Notes: generated by a model not told the origin, from the letters alone. 6,472 nt of DNA from Planctomycetota bacterium (GCA_016764635.1 JAESRM010000157.1:1024-7495); one strand, 5' to 3'; positions 1-6,054 are shown, numbered from the stretch's first letter. Numbers and translations are program-made.

Positions 1-556
1 AGTACAGACTGTCGAAGTCGACCAGGCGCAAAGCGCCGGAAGCCTCGACAAGGATGTTGTCGATGTCGATGTCCCCGTGGCTGACACCCCTTTGCTCAAG
101 GGCTACGAACAGGGACCCGAGGTTCCCAGCCAGGCGCTGCAGTGCTGCACCGTCTTTGCGAGCGACAAGGGCGGCCAAAGATTCTTCTAGTGTGACCGAC
201 GCGACAAACGGCATCAGGAGCACGGGCCACGAAGAGCCATCTTCCAACTTGACGCCGTCTGCTAGGTAGTCGAATGGGAGCACAGCCGGCAAGGCCTTGC
301 TCAATCTATCGACCGCCTTGTGGATTGCAGAGAGTCGGCTTCTGACTTTCCTGGGGGATCCCCGGAGGTATAGCTTTGCCAGCTTGGTGTCAGAGCCATT
401 TGACAGTCGAAGCGTGAGAGAGCGGCTGCGTTTTCTCCATGAAGGCCGACGAACTCCGCCCTCTAGCTTTGTCTCTAGCACGTACCCTGGAAGCACGGAT
501 CCAGGAACGCGAAGCGCCTTGACATAGGATGCCTCGGTGGGGAATTTCGTAGGCAT
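1..556 (-). CDS. Divergent Ser/Thr protein kinase of the TerY-P type, 3' end cut by window edge
   Basis: The gene starts with ATG at 556 and stays open to base 1, giving 185 residues. The C-terminal part lies outside the window. The protein has a eukaryotic-type kinase fold in a divergent form: a likely beta-3 lysine at K61 (AKLYL), a catalytic loop H160-G161-D162 ending in N167 (HGDIDIDNILV), and a metal-binding D180-F181-D182 (LVDFDSLY) in place of DFG. I see no canonical glycine-rich loop. The opening MPTKFPTEASYVKAL, with HGD and DFD motifs, is the pattern I associate with kinases encoded beside vWA and PP2C genes, which often carry a C-terminal helix-hairpin-helix or zinc-ribbon domain; that part cannot be seen here. 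The start is well supported: it overlaps the phosphatase stop by one base (TGATG) and has GGAGGT at 563-568, six bases upstream. Inferred role: phosphorylation of a partner or target, reversed by the adjacent PP2C. An aminoglycoside-phosphotransferase-like small-molecule kinase is possible but less likely in this context. Confidence 0.86.
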   Translation of the reverse strand, partial: MPTKFPTEASYVKALRVPGSVLPGYVLETKLEGGVRRPSWRKRSRSLTLRLSNGSDTKLAKLYLRGSPRKVRSRLSAIHKAVDRLSKALPAVLPFDYLADGVKLEDGSSWPVLLMPFVASVTLEESLAALVARKDGAALQRLAGNLGSLFVALEQRGVSHGDIDIDNILVEASGALRLVDFDSLY

Positions 557-1275
557 CAGAGCACCTCCAACCGAACGAGCGTCATGTCATCGCGCTTGTG
601 GTCCGGCAGGACCTCGTAGAGATTCTCAACGAAGTCCTCAAACTCCTCGTCTCCCGATAGCGCTCGCAGGCTCTTCCAGGGATCGAGCCCATGCTCACTC
701 ATCCTCAGAACTCCCTCTGCTAGGCCATCCGTCATCACATAAAACGTCCACCCGCGTCGGCCTCGTCCACGGGTTGCCATTAGATGAGGAGTCATGATCA
801 CCCTCTGCTTCGCGCTCAAGAGGAGAGGGAGCTTCGGAAAGTCTGTGGACTTGGTGAACGGCCAAAGGCGCCGAGACTTGACACCGTTTGGTTCCACGAC
901 GAGTTGGCAGTCCCCTACAGCGCGAGCAGCCCATCGAGTTGGCGAGACAATGTCGAGGCAGAGGAAGGCAGCAGTTGCACCCTTGGTGTAGGACTTCCGT
1001 TCCCACCACGGGCTCTTTCGGGATGGCCTATTGGCCGCTGTCCATCGAGCCGCTGCTTCCCGAACAGCCTTGTCGAATGTCATGCCGCTCAGAGCACGCT
1101 GCTTGGAACCCGCTCGACAAAGCTCTTCCGCGAACTCTCCGGACCGGTATGTCGTCCCAGCACCATCTGCGATGAGGACCCTTACGGCGGGTGTGCGGCC
1201 GATGATTACGGCATAACGGTCCTGAGTTCCCGATCCGTCCTTCCCCAGTTGGAACGTGGTGCTTGTAACTCTCAT
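556..1275 (-). CDS. PP2C-family protein serine/threonine phosphatase
   Basis: This 239-aa protein is a compact single-domain PP2C (PPM) phosphatase, a metal-dependent enzyme that removes phosphate from Ser/Thr. The family motifs appear in order: Q18-D19 (TQDRYAV), the metal-binding D37-G38-A39-G40 (LIADGAG), the GATAAF strand near 99-104, G121-D122 (ARAVGDCQ), D183-G184 (VMTDGLAE) and the C-terminal R228-D229-D230 (RDDMTLV). All the acidic metal ligands I would look for are present, so it is probably active. There is no signal peptide or membrane segment, so it should be cytoplasmic. Its ATG lies in an ATGA overlap with the vWA stop, preceded by an AGGTGA-type Shine-Dalgarno six bases upstream, and its own TGA overlaps the kinase ATG. 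This coupling implies stoichiometric production with both neighbours. Inferred role: counteracts the kinase in a TerY-P-like triad. Confidence 0.93.
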   Translation of the reverse strand: MRVTSTTFQLGKDGSGTQDRYAVIIGRTPAVRVLIADGAGTTYRSGEFAEELCRAGSKQRALSGMTFDKAVREAAARWTAANRPSRKSPWWERKSYTKGATAAFLCLDIVSPTRWAARAVGDCQLVVEPNGVKSRRLWPFTKSTDFPKLPLLLSAKQRVIMTPHLMATRGRGRRGWTFYVMTDGLAEGVLRMSEHGLDPWKSLRALSGDEEFEDFVENLYEVLPDHKRDDMTLVRLEVL

Positions 1276-2084
1276 CGAGATTCACCTAGTGAGAGATCGC
1301 GCCCGAAAAACGTGTCCTCAACCGACCTTGTTGCCATATCAATGAATGCCAACAAGACTTCTGGAGAGGCATTCAGAATCATGCTCCTCGATCCAGGCCG
1401 TGCGTCGAGACCGAACTCGCGAGCCTGCTCTATCTCCTGGATCGAGAGCGGGCTGGACCACTCAAAGAGTTCTCTGGCCTGCTTTGTCTGCGGCAAGTCA
1501 TCGGTACTAGTGGGGAAGATCACCTCGGGAGCGCACTCAGAACCCGTGATCAAGACATGGGAGCTATGAGCTCCATCCCGGATCCTCTTCATTGATTCGC
1601 CGGGATCCTCTCCCGTCCAACCGCCATCCCAGATTGTTATGTACATGCCCTCGGGTCGGAAGTCCTCGAGTACCAGGTCAGCTCCTGCCTTTGCGTTGGT
1701 CCGACCATTCGGCTCTAGCGGCGGTATGTAATTGACGGGGAAGTCATCGCTATCGACCGAGTATGGGTGCTTCGCGATGTCTTCAATCGAGCGCCATCCG
1801 GGATGCTTCGGATCCAGGGGCTGAGCGTCGGTGGCAAAGGTCAACAAGCGAACGCTGAAGCGCTGGACTAGGTCACTACCCTCAATCGAGGAGTCTGCCA
1901 GTGCATGGACCAAGCGGTCGGTGGCTTGGTGTACAGCCTGCGCCTTCGTCAGGCCGGTCAAACCGTACATTCCCTTTAGGGATGCCGAATTGTCGATGAC
2001 AAAACAGACGGGGGCAGGGTCCGCCCTAGTTGCCCGTACTTGTGTCCGGAGGGCCGCGATTGAATCATTAGTCTCTGCTGTCAT
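1272..2084 (-). CDS. von Willebrand factor A domain protein with intact MIDAS, TerY-like
   Basis: This 270-aa protein is mostly a vWA fold. The first beta strand leads into a complete metal-ion-dependent adhesion site, D31-N-S33-A-S35 (CFVIDNSASLKG). The usual threonine is probably T129 in NGRTN, and the final acidic element is D153-G154 (ITIWDGGWTGED). vWA domains with such a site bind a divalent cation and mediate protein-protein contacts. The protein is longer than minimal TerY. A tail from about residue 200 (KQARELFEWSS and onward) has no assignment I recognise and may contact a partner. No signal peptide or transmembrane helix is evident, which argues against a secreted adhesin. The ATG start has AAGGAG at 2091-2096 and lies inside the 3' end of the upstream gene (17-nt overlap). 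The stop forms an ATGA overlap with the PP2C gene. A BatA/CoxE-type vWA is possible, but no MoxR ATPase is visible here. Confidence 0.9.
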   Translation of the reverse strand: MTAETNDSIAALRTQVRATRADPAPVCFVIDNSASLKGMYGLTGLTKAQAVHQATDRLVHALADSSIEGSDLVQRFSVRLLTFATDAQPLDPKHPGWRSIEDIAKHPYSVDSDDFPVNYIPPLEPNGRTNAKAGADLVLEDFRPEGMYITIWDGGWTGEDPGESMKRIRDGAHSSHVLITGSECAPEVIFPTSTDDLPQTKQARELFEWSSPLSIQEIEQAREFGLDARPGSRSMILNASPEVLLAFIDMATRSVEDTFFGRDLSLGESR

Positions 2085-2508
2085 GACTAGCTCCTTGTTG
2101 GGAAATTTGGGGTCCCTCTACATCAACGGTGATGCGAGGTTGTGCTTGTTGAGCCTCGCGCAGTGCTGCGCCCAACACGAGGTGAAGTCCGGTTAGTGGT
2201 TTCCCTCTTGCCTTGAGGCGGGCTTTTACAGCGTCCTTTAGCTCGTCTCCCTCGAACCCCGGGTGGTCAGCGAGGGTCTCTGCAATCGCGTCGACTGCAT
2301 CTTGCTTGCTGACACCGTTGCGCTTCGCTTTTCCGGATGGAGCGCTAAGAGCTCGCAGAGCGGCGGCGACCTGTTTGCGACGAGCTCTTGTGGATGCCAC
2401 CGCTGCCGCTGCTTCCGACTCTTCCTGTTCGAGAATTGCCAGCTGCGCGGCTAGGTCCGCGACGACTGAATCGAAGGTCTTGTTTGGTGTCGGATGATCT
2501 GTGCTCAT
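2068..2508 (-). CDS. Small coiled-coil plus putative winged-helix protein, companion of the vWA/PP2C/kinase triad
   Basis: I do not recognise a named family for this 146-aa protein. Residues 12-55 form an alanine- and glutamate-rich amphipathic helix likely to be a coiled coil (ADLAAQLAILEQEESEAAAA), ending in a basic patch (RARRKQ, then GKAKRN). Residues 66-118 look like a small helical DNA- or protein-binding module resembling a winged helix: SKQDAVDAIAETL, a turn, GDELKDAVKARLKARG, and LTGLHLVLGAALRE. The last 25 residues are polar and probably disordered. The ATG start is supported by AGAGGA at 2517-2522, eight bases upstream. The gene begins 32 nt after the HTH gene and overlaps the vWA gene by 17 nt, so it is translated in the same transcript as the triad. 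It could be a dimeric adaptor or a phosphorylation substrate of the kinase; that is inference from position and domain type only. Confidence 0.78.
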   Translation of the reverse strand: MSTDHPTPNKTFDSVVADLAAQLAILEQEESEAAAAVASTRARRKQVAAALRALSAPSGKAKRNGVSKQDAVDAIAETLADHPGFEGDELKDAVKARLKARGKPLTGLHLVLGAALREAQQAQPRITVDVEGPQISQQGASHDSRD

Positions 2509-2540
2509 GATTGGTTTCCTCTAGGAGTGCGATGAAGGGC

Positions 2541-2939
2541 TCACCCTTCCGCTTGGTCTGGGGATAGATTGAACCGGGACAGAATTGCCGGCGGCTTACT
2601 TCGACACTCGCCTTGGTTGGTGCGGGCGGTGCTCTTGCGAGCCCGTTTCACGGGGGAGGCTTGATGAGTCAACGCGAGTTCGCGGAGTCGTGTTTGGAGG
2701 GCGATCCACGCCTCCCACCATGATTGGGTTGTGACAATCCGCTGGCCGACCTTTCGATAAGGCAAGCAGAGCCTTGCCTCCGAGCCGTCCTCTCGGGTCA
2801 CGAGCACACCTCTGAGCGCCCAACGACGAATCGTGGATGCGTTGGGGCGACCTGGTAGTCGTTTGCTGAGCTCAACGTCGGTTAGAAAGTCGCCAATGTC
2901 CGTTGGCTCCACATGCGGCGGAGTGAATCGGATGATCAT
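2541..2939 (-). CDS. HTH DNA-binding protein, excisionase/DUF1580-like
   Basis: I prefer the ATG at 2939 (132 aa) over a GTG 14 codons further upstream, because the ATG makes a 4-nt ATGA overlap with the preceding stop and has a GAGGGG-like Shine-Dalgarno just upstream. Residues 18-80 form a MerR/excisionase-like helix-turn-helix with wing: DFLTDVELSKRLPG, then NASTIRRWALRGV as the probable recognition helix, a beta hairpin around YRKVGQRIVT, and SWWEAWIAL. This arrangement (leave one site, choose row, wing, then tail) resembles excisionases of integrative elements and the DUF1580 group I recall from Planctomycetota elements. The tail from about 95 to 115 is basic (PVKRARKSTARTNQ) and may add DNA contacts. 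The protein may be a recombination directionality factor for the integrase, an autoregulator of the operon, or both. The family link is from memory and moderate in strength. Confidence 0.76.
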   Translation of the reverse strand: MIIRFTPPHVEPTDIGDFLTDVELSKRLPGRPNASTIRRWALRGVLVTREDGSEARLCLPYRKVGQRIVTTQSWWEAWIALQTRLRELALTHQASPVKRARKSTARTNQGECRSKPPAILSRFNLSPDQAEG

Positions 2940-3247
2940 CGCCCCTCTTCTCCGCAACTGGCGTAGGCGCTGGCGAGCCACTCGCTACTCCGCCCTTGAA
3001 ACAGGTGGGCGTGCAAACGTTCAAACAAGTTGCACCTGTCACTCACTGTCCAGTGACGGAACCTGCTCTTGCCATCCCATGCGCTGAAGTGATCGAGCAA
3101 GACACAGTCGCGGTGCAGGGATGCCGCAAAGGTCAGGTCCGATTCATAGACTCTTGCTTGCCGCTGCGCGGGGAGTGACTGAAGACCAATGCGGCCGTTG
3201 GGGCTACTGACCTGAATGAGCAGGGGTGTTGACTCTTGTTCTTGCAT
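2936..3247 (-). CDS. Orphan hypothetical protein, first gene of the triad operon
   Basis: No family recognised. With ATG at 3247 the product has 103 aa. Alternatives are ATG at 3265 (109 aa) and TTG at 3322 (128 aa). I chose 3247 because GGAAGG lies at 3258-3263, ten bases upstream, and because the longer versions would translate through a TATAGA box and the inverted repeats that look like promoter DNA. The N-terminal third (STPLLIQVSSPNGRIGLQSL) is beta-prone. The C-terminal half is aromatic and basic with regularly spaced hydrophobics (SAWDGKSRFRHWTVSDRC, LFERLHAHLF), consistent with a small globular domain. There are two or three cysteines but no clear zinc motif. Its TGA overlaps the ATG of the HTH gene (ATGA), which supports real translation. 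Function unknown; its first position could suit an antitoxin-like, regulatory or adaptor protein. Confidence 0.62.
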   Translation of the reverse strand: MQEQESTPLLIQVSSPNGRIGLQSLPAQRQARVYESDLTFAASLHRDCVLLDHFSAWDGKSRFRHWTVSDRCNLFERLHAHLFQGRSSEWLASAYASCGEEGR

Positions 3248-3268
3248 GAGAGGATTACCTTCCATGCG

Positions 3269-3311
3269 TCTATACCCCAGCAATTGGCTACGGTAGCCAA
3301 ACTTTTGGCTA
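3269..3311 (-). promoter_or_regulatory. Operator-like triple half-site and putative promoter of the triad operon
   Basis: Three copies of one half-site lie in alternating orientation: TTGGCTA at 3284-3290, TAGCCAAA at 3294-3301 and TTTGGCTA at 3304-3311. The first two form a perfect 7-bp inverted repeat around CGG. The last two form a perfect 8-bp inverted repeat around CT. Downstream on the minus strand, a TATAGA box at 3269-3274 could be a -10 element placing a start site just before the GGAAGG ribosome binding site. No good -35 is seen at the right spacing; the half-sites occupy that region, as expected for an activator site or a blocking repressor. There is no T-run, so this is not an intrinsic terminator for the upstream gene. 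The cognate regulator is unknown; the neighbouring HTH protein is a natural candidate. Confidence 0.6.
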
Positions 3312-3352
3312 TTTCCTGACAAACCGAACCTAACCGCCCTGTCAGAAGTGTC

Positions 3353-4639
3353 TTACGACCGGTCCCTACTAATAATCGTCAGGTCGACCGGGACCACGAG
3401 CTGGCCGCCGTGACCTGAGGTCTTGCCCTCGTGCGTGAACTCGAACGACTCGTTCTTCTTGCGACGTAGTCGGGCGGGCAACTCGCAGCCCTCGCTGCTA
3501 CACCGCAATCCCCGATCCAAACCAAGAAGAAGTGCCGAAAGGCCCTTCGCGTACTTGTCACGCGCCACGGGGTCGAGGCTTTTGCCTTGGAATCCCCGCA
3601 GGTATGCCTGGAGAACCTGGGCGAGTGGCTCTGTCGCCGTCTTGATTGCATCTCGAACAGCGTTGAAGCCAGCTTCATGATCCGCCAGCAATCGTTGCAG
3701 ATCCTCAAGAAGGACATCAGCAGCAGGAATGGCGGCTTCCTCTGCCGCGGCTAGGGCCGCTTTGTCAATCCCGGCGAGCGAAGCCCCAACGCTCATTGAG
3801 AGGTCGTATTCGTCGACGTTGATGATCTCTTCCGGCCGCAAGTTCGGCCTTTCAATTGGCATGACGACACCATGCCTCGAATCCAGCAATTCCGTCAAGC
3901 CCACGCCACTGGACAGCCAACGCCGCTGCTCTACAGCATCCCGTGCCCTCGCTTGCTTGTCGTCCACAGCAACCGCCGTCGCCGAGATCACCTCTCGGAA
4001 TCCTCGTGGGACGGATCTGGCCAATTCGCCTCCTGAAGGACCGCGTTTTGTCGGAAGGCTGCGCCGAGGAGAGAGCAAGACTTCTGGGTCTAGCCCGAGT
4101 AGCGAAGCAGCCCAGATTACGAATTCAAGCCAACTGAGAGGGGGCTGCTTATCCGGCACTCCGTCCGTCACGCTCATGATCTCCATCCCGGGCATGATTC
4201 GGACGAAACAGCCATCCAATGCTCGAACCACAGAGTCGTCGAAGAAGAACTCGACAGCAAGGTCTTCGAATCCATCGGTTGAGATTGCCACGCGATAGAA
4301 AACACCACGCCGGAAGATTTGGACAAGCGCCTGCGCTGGGCGGGACTGGTCGCCGACCGGAGGATCCGCCAAATCTGGCTCCAAGTTTGCTTTCCACGGG
4401 GTCGAGAGCCCAAGGACGACGAAGAACTTCGCCCGAAGAGAGTCAGCCTCCCCTGCAGGTTCCGAGTGGTGCTCTCCTGTCTCACTATTGAATCCGTAGT
4501 AGTTCCATCCCCTGCGTATCGGGATGTCTTCGCCTCCATGAGATAGAAACAGGAAGGGAACGTCAGCGGGATTCAGTTTTTCGCCCGCAGTCTGCATGAT
4601 GTGCGTTCGCCCACCTGTCCGAACACAGAAAATAACCAT
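3353..4639 (-). CDS. Large protein of unknown family with C-terminal Cys/His motif
   Basis: This 428-aa protein is not one I recognise. The start is well supported: ATG at 4639 with a perfect AAGGAGG at 4649-4655, nine bases upstream. Residues 25-165 look like mixed alpha/beta (VPFLFLSHGGED, AKFFVVLGLSTPW, VFYRVAIS, DLAVEFFFDD). A hydrophobic helical part follows near 168-190 (LSWLEFVIWAASLLGLDPEV). A basic, probably flexible linker lies near 192-215. A largely helical region at about 288-375 is alanine- and leucine-rich. The end carries C380-(4)-C385, then H403 and H410 in FEFTHEGKTSGHGG, a possible zinc site or small nucleic-acid-binding module. No signal peptide or clear membrane span. It is transcribed in the same direction as the triad operon but separated from it by the 3284-3311 operator, so it is probably a separate unit under its own palindrome-controlled expression. 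It may be an element-maintenance protein, a regulator or an effector; I cannot decide. Confidence 0.8.
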   Translation of the reverse strand: MVIFCVRTGGRTHIMQTAGEKLNPADVPFLFLSHGGEDIPIRRGWNYYGFNSETGEHHSEPAGEADSLRAKFFVVLGLSTPWKANLEPDLADPPVGDQSRPAQALVQIFRRGVFYRVAISTDGFEDLAVEFFFDDSVVRALDGCFVRIMPGMEIMSVTDGVPDKQPPLSWLEFVIWAASLLGLDPEVLLSPRRSLPTKRGPSGGELARSVPRGFREVISATAVAVDDKQARARDAVEQRRWLSSGVGLTELLDSRHGVVMPIERPNLRPEEIINVDEYDLSMSVGASLAGIDKAALAAAEEAAIPAADVLLEDLQRLLADHEAGFNAVRDAIKTATEPLAQVLQAYLRGFQGKSLDPVARDKYAKGLSALLLGLDRGLRCSSEGCELPARLRRKKNESFEFTHEGKTSGHGGQLVVPVDLTIISRDRS

Positions 4640-4836
4640 TAGCGCAATCCTCCTTGCGTCATGGCATGACGCTGTGTCATCAGTGATCTAGCCACGAGGT
4701 AGATGTAGGGCCTGCGCACAGGCACTTCCAAAAGGGACATTTGAAGGACATCCAGCATGTGGCGCCACGGAGGTCCCGATTCCCGAGAGCGCGGACTCTC
4801 GCAGATTCGTTGATGGGGCGGGATAGAGGTCTTCAT
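4639..4836 (-). CDS. Doubtful 65-codon small ORF between integrase and 428-aa gene
   Basis: The ORF starts 12 bases after the integrase stop and ends in a TAATG overlap with the 428-aa gene, the same kind of one-base coupling seen between the phosphatase and kinase genes. In its favour are that coupling and the tight packing. Against it: no Shine-Dalgarno is visible before its ATG, no family is recognised, and its last codons run over the 17-bp palindrome and the Shine-Dalgarno, so the reading frame may simply be open by chance. The product would be basic with a short hydrophobic patch (RRPYIYLVARSL). A shorter internal start at residue 27 also lacks a ribosome binding site. I lean towards non-coding. 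Confidence 0.28.
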   Translation of the reverse strand: MKTSIPPHQRICESPRSRESGPPWRHMLDVLQMSLLEVPVRRPYIYLVARSLMTQRHAMTQGGLR

Positions 4837-4848
4837 CTGACGTCAAGG
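4640..4848. other. Palindrome-rich gap between integrase and 428-aa gene
   Basis: Besides the 4656-4672 palindrome, this gap of about 209 bp holds several smaller inverted repeats: GCCTG/CAGGC at 4710-4723, the self-complementary GTGGCGCCAC at 4759-4768, CGAGAG/CTCTCG at 4784-4801 with a 6-nt loop, and TGACGTCA at 4838-4845 right after the integrase stop. None is followed by a T-run, so no intrinsic terminator is apparent. The region may be regulatory, may contain accessory recombinase binding sites, or may encode a structured RNA. Confidence 0.4.
4649..4672 (-). promoter_or_regulatory. 17-bp perfect palindrome abutting the Shine-Dalgarno of the 428-aa gene
   Basis: GCGTCATG and CATGACGC flank a single central G at 4656-4672. 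On the minus strand this perfect inverted repeat runs directly into AAGGAGG at 4649-4655. A further GTCAT lies at 4676-4680. The site could be a dimeric repressor operator. Alternatively, in RNA, it could form a 6-bp hairpin with a 5-nt loop next to the ribosome binding site and so control translation. I find no convincing -10/-35 pair upstream to fix the transcription start. Confidence 0.55.
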
Positions 4849-6054
4849 CTAGCCCAGATGCTCCATGATCAGAAGAGCCTTGCGAATGTCGCGATCAAGA
4901 TAGACCTCGGTTGCGTCCAATGAGGAGTGATTCAGAACGATGCGGGCCTCTTCTCTTCCAAGAGCAGCCTCAATCCGGGTCGCCGCCGAGTGTCGTATCT
5001 GGTGGGGGGACCACTCCGGAACGCCGGCGCGTCGGCATGCGCGTTGAATCGCATGGCGGTACGCGGATCGTGAGTAGTGATCGCCAAAATTCTGACTCGT
5101 CTTGCTGTCGCCGGCTCGTGCAAGTTCCTCCGCTCTCGGAGAGAGGGGCGTCTTCCGGTTTGCTCGAGCCAGCAGGTGCCTCTCCTTCATGGCGTCGAGC
5201 GGGGAAAACAGAGGAACATCCGGATTGGGGTGAGGGACTCGCATGAGGTATGGCTTCAGCACTGCCTGCCCTCGAGGACCGATCCCGATGAAACGACTCT
5301 TGTTTCGATGCCTCGTCTTGTGCTGAGGCGGGGTGTATAGCCACACCTTGCCCTCGGTCTTGGAGAGATGAGCAAGCCTGAATTCCCTCATCTCTCCCGG
5401 TCTCGAGCCCGTCCACCATTGAAGTTCCGCCATGGCTCGAACAGGCGCACGAAGGTACGGCAAGACAGCCAGAAAGTGCTCTTCGGACACGGAACCAATC
5501 GCGTCGGTTTCCGGGGCCTCGGTACGACCTTCCTGCAGGGATCGAAGAACGGAAAGGGAAGCGAGAAGATCCGGCGAAACGAGCTCGTCCTCAGCAGCCC
5601 ATCGGAACACTCGGCGAAGGCGCCAGATGCGTTGGTTGACGGTGATCCTGCTCAAGCCCGATGCGACCATCCTCTCGCGAACCCTCTTCAGACAATGGAT
5701 GCTGAAACTCTGCACAGGAAGATGCCGGTAAAGGTCGAGTAGAGGCTTGGCCGTGTAAGCAAACTGCTGAGTTTCCCCCGTTGGCGTTCCATCCGGCCTT
5801 CGGTAGTGCGATTCGCAGTGGGCCAAGTAGAGGGCGACCAGACTCTCACAAGTGATCGCCTTCTCTAGGAGATCCTCCGAAGGAGCGACCCCTCCGTTCG
5901 CCGCCCACAACCCGAGGAAGTAGGCGAAGCGCTTGTGCGTCTCGGGGTCATCGTAGGCGCCGAACCATTTCTGGCGACCATCGATGTAGGCGTAGGCACC
6001 GCCCTTTTTGTTGCGCTTGAGAACGGGCGGTTCGTGTTTCTTGCGACGTTGCAT
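4849..6054 (-). CDS. Tyrosine recombinase (phage/ICE-type integrase)
   Basis: This 401-aa protein is a full-length site-specific recombinase that would insert and excise the element at the tRNA gene. The C-terminal catalytic domain (about 190-395) has every expected residue: R218 in TGSRPGEMREFR, K246 in PPQHKTRHRNKSR, H351 and R354 in SPHQIRHSAAT, H376 in VLNHSS, and the nucleophile Y385 in EVYLDRD. A SAM-like core-binding domain spans about 68-170. The N-terminal arm-type module (GGAYAYIDGRQKWFGAY, then PETHKRFAYFLGLW) is of a type I recall as common in Planctomycetota integrases. The ATG start has AAGGGA at 6063-6068, eight bases upstream. The gene reads away from the tRNA, and its start is 131 bp from the tRNA 3' end, the standard placement for an element integrated into a tRNA 3' end. 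No frameshift or missing catalytic residue, so it is likely functional. Confidence 0.97.
   Translation of the reverse strand: MQRRKKHEPPVLKRNKKGGAYAYIDGRQKWFGAYDDPETHKRFAYFLGLWAANGGVAPSEDLLEKAITCESLVALYLAHCESHYRRPDGTPTGETQQFAYTAKPLLDLYRHLPVQSFSIHCLKRVRERMVASGLSRITVNQRIWRLRRVFRWAAEDELVSPDLLASLSVLRSLQEGRTEAPETDAIGSVSEEHFLAVLPYLRAPVRAMAELQWWTGSRPGEMREFRLAHLSKTEGKVWLYTPPQHKTRHRNKSRFIGIGPRGQAVLKPYLMRVPHPNPDVPLFSPLDAMKERHLLARANRKTPLSPRAEELARAGDSKTSQNFGDHYSRSAYRHAIQRACRRAGVPEWSPHQIRHSAATRIEAALGREEARIVLNHSSLDATEVYLDRDIRKALLIMEHLG

Noticed and set aside
784..1569. Plus-strand 261-codon ORF
   Set aside because: It runs antisense across both the PP2C and vWA genes, has no recognisable domain, and both opposing genes carry full catalytic or metal motifs.
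2940..2981. GTG start adding 14 residues to the HTH protein
   Set aside because: It would overlap the upstream gene by 46 nt, whereas the internal ATG gives the ATGA overlap used elsewhere in this operon.
3284..3311. Intrinsic terminator for the 428-aa gene
   Set aside because: The stems have no following T-run on the minus strand and three overlapping half-sites fit an operator better.
4519..4564. FLFLSHGGED near the N-terminus of the 428-aa protein, recalling the opening of a TIR domain
   Set aside because: The following residues do not continue as a TIR fold: no helix pattern or catalytic glutamate context that I can place. Ten residues of similarity are not enough.
4784..4801. Terminator hairpin after the integrase gene
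   Set aside because: The 6-bp stem with 6-nt loop is followed by GGAATCGG, not a T tract.
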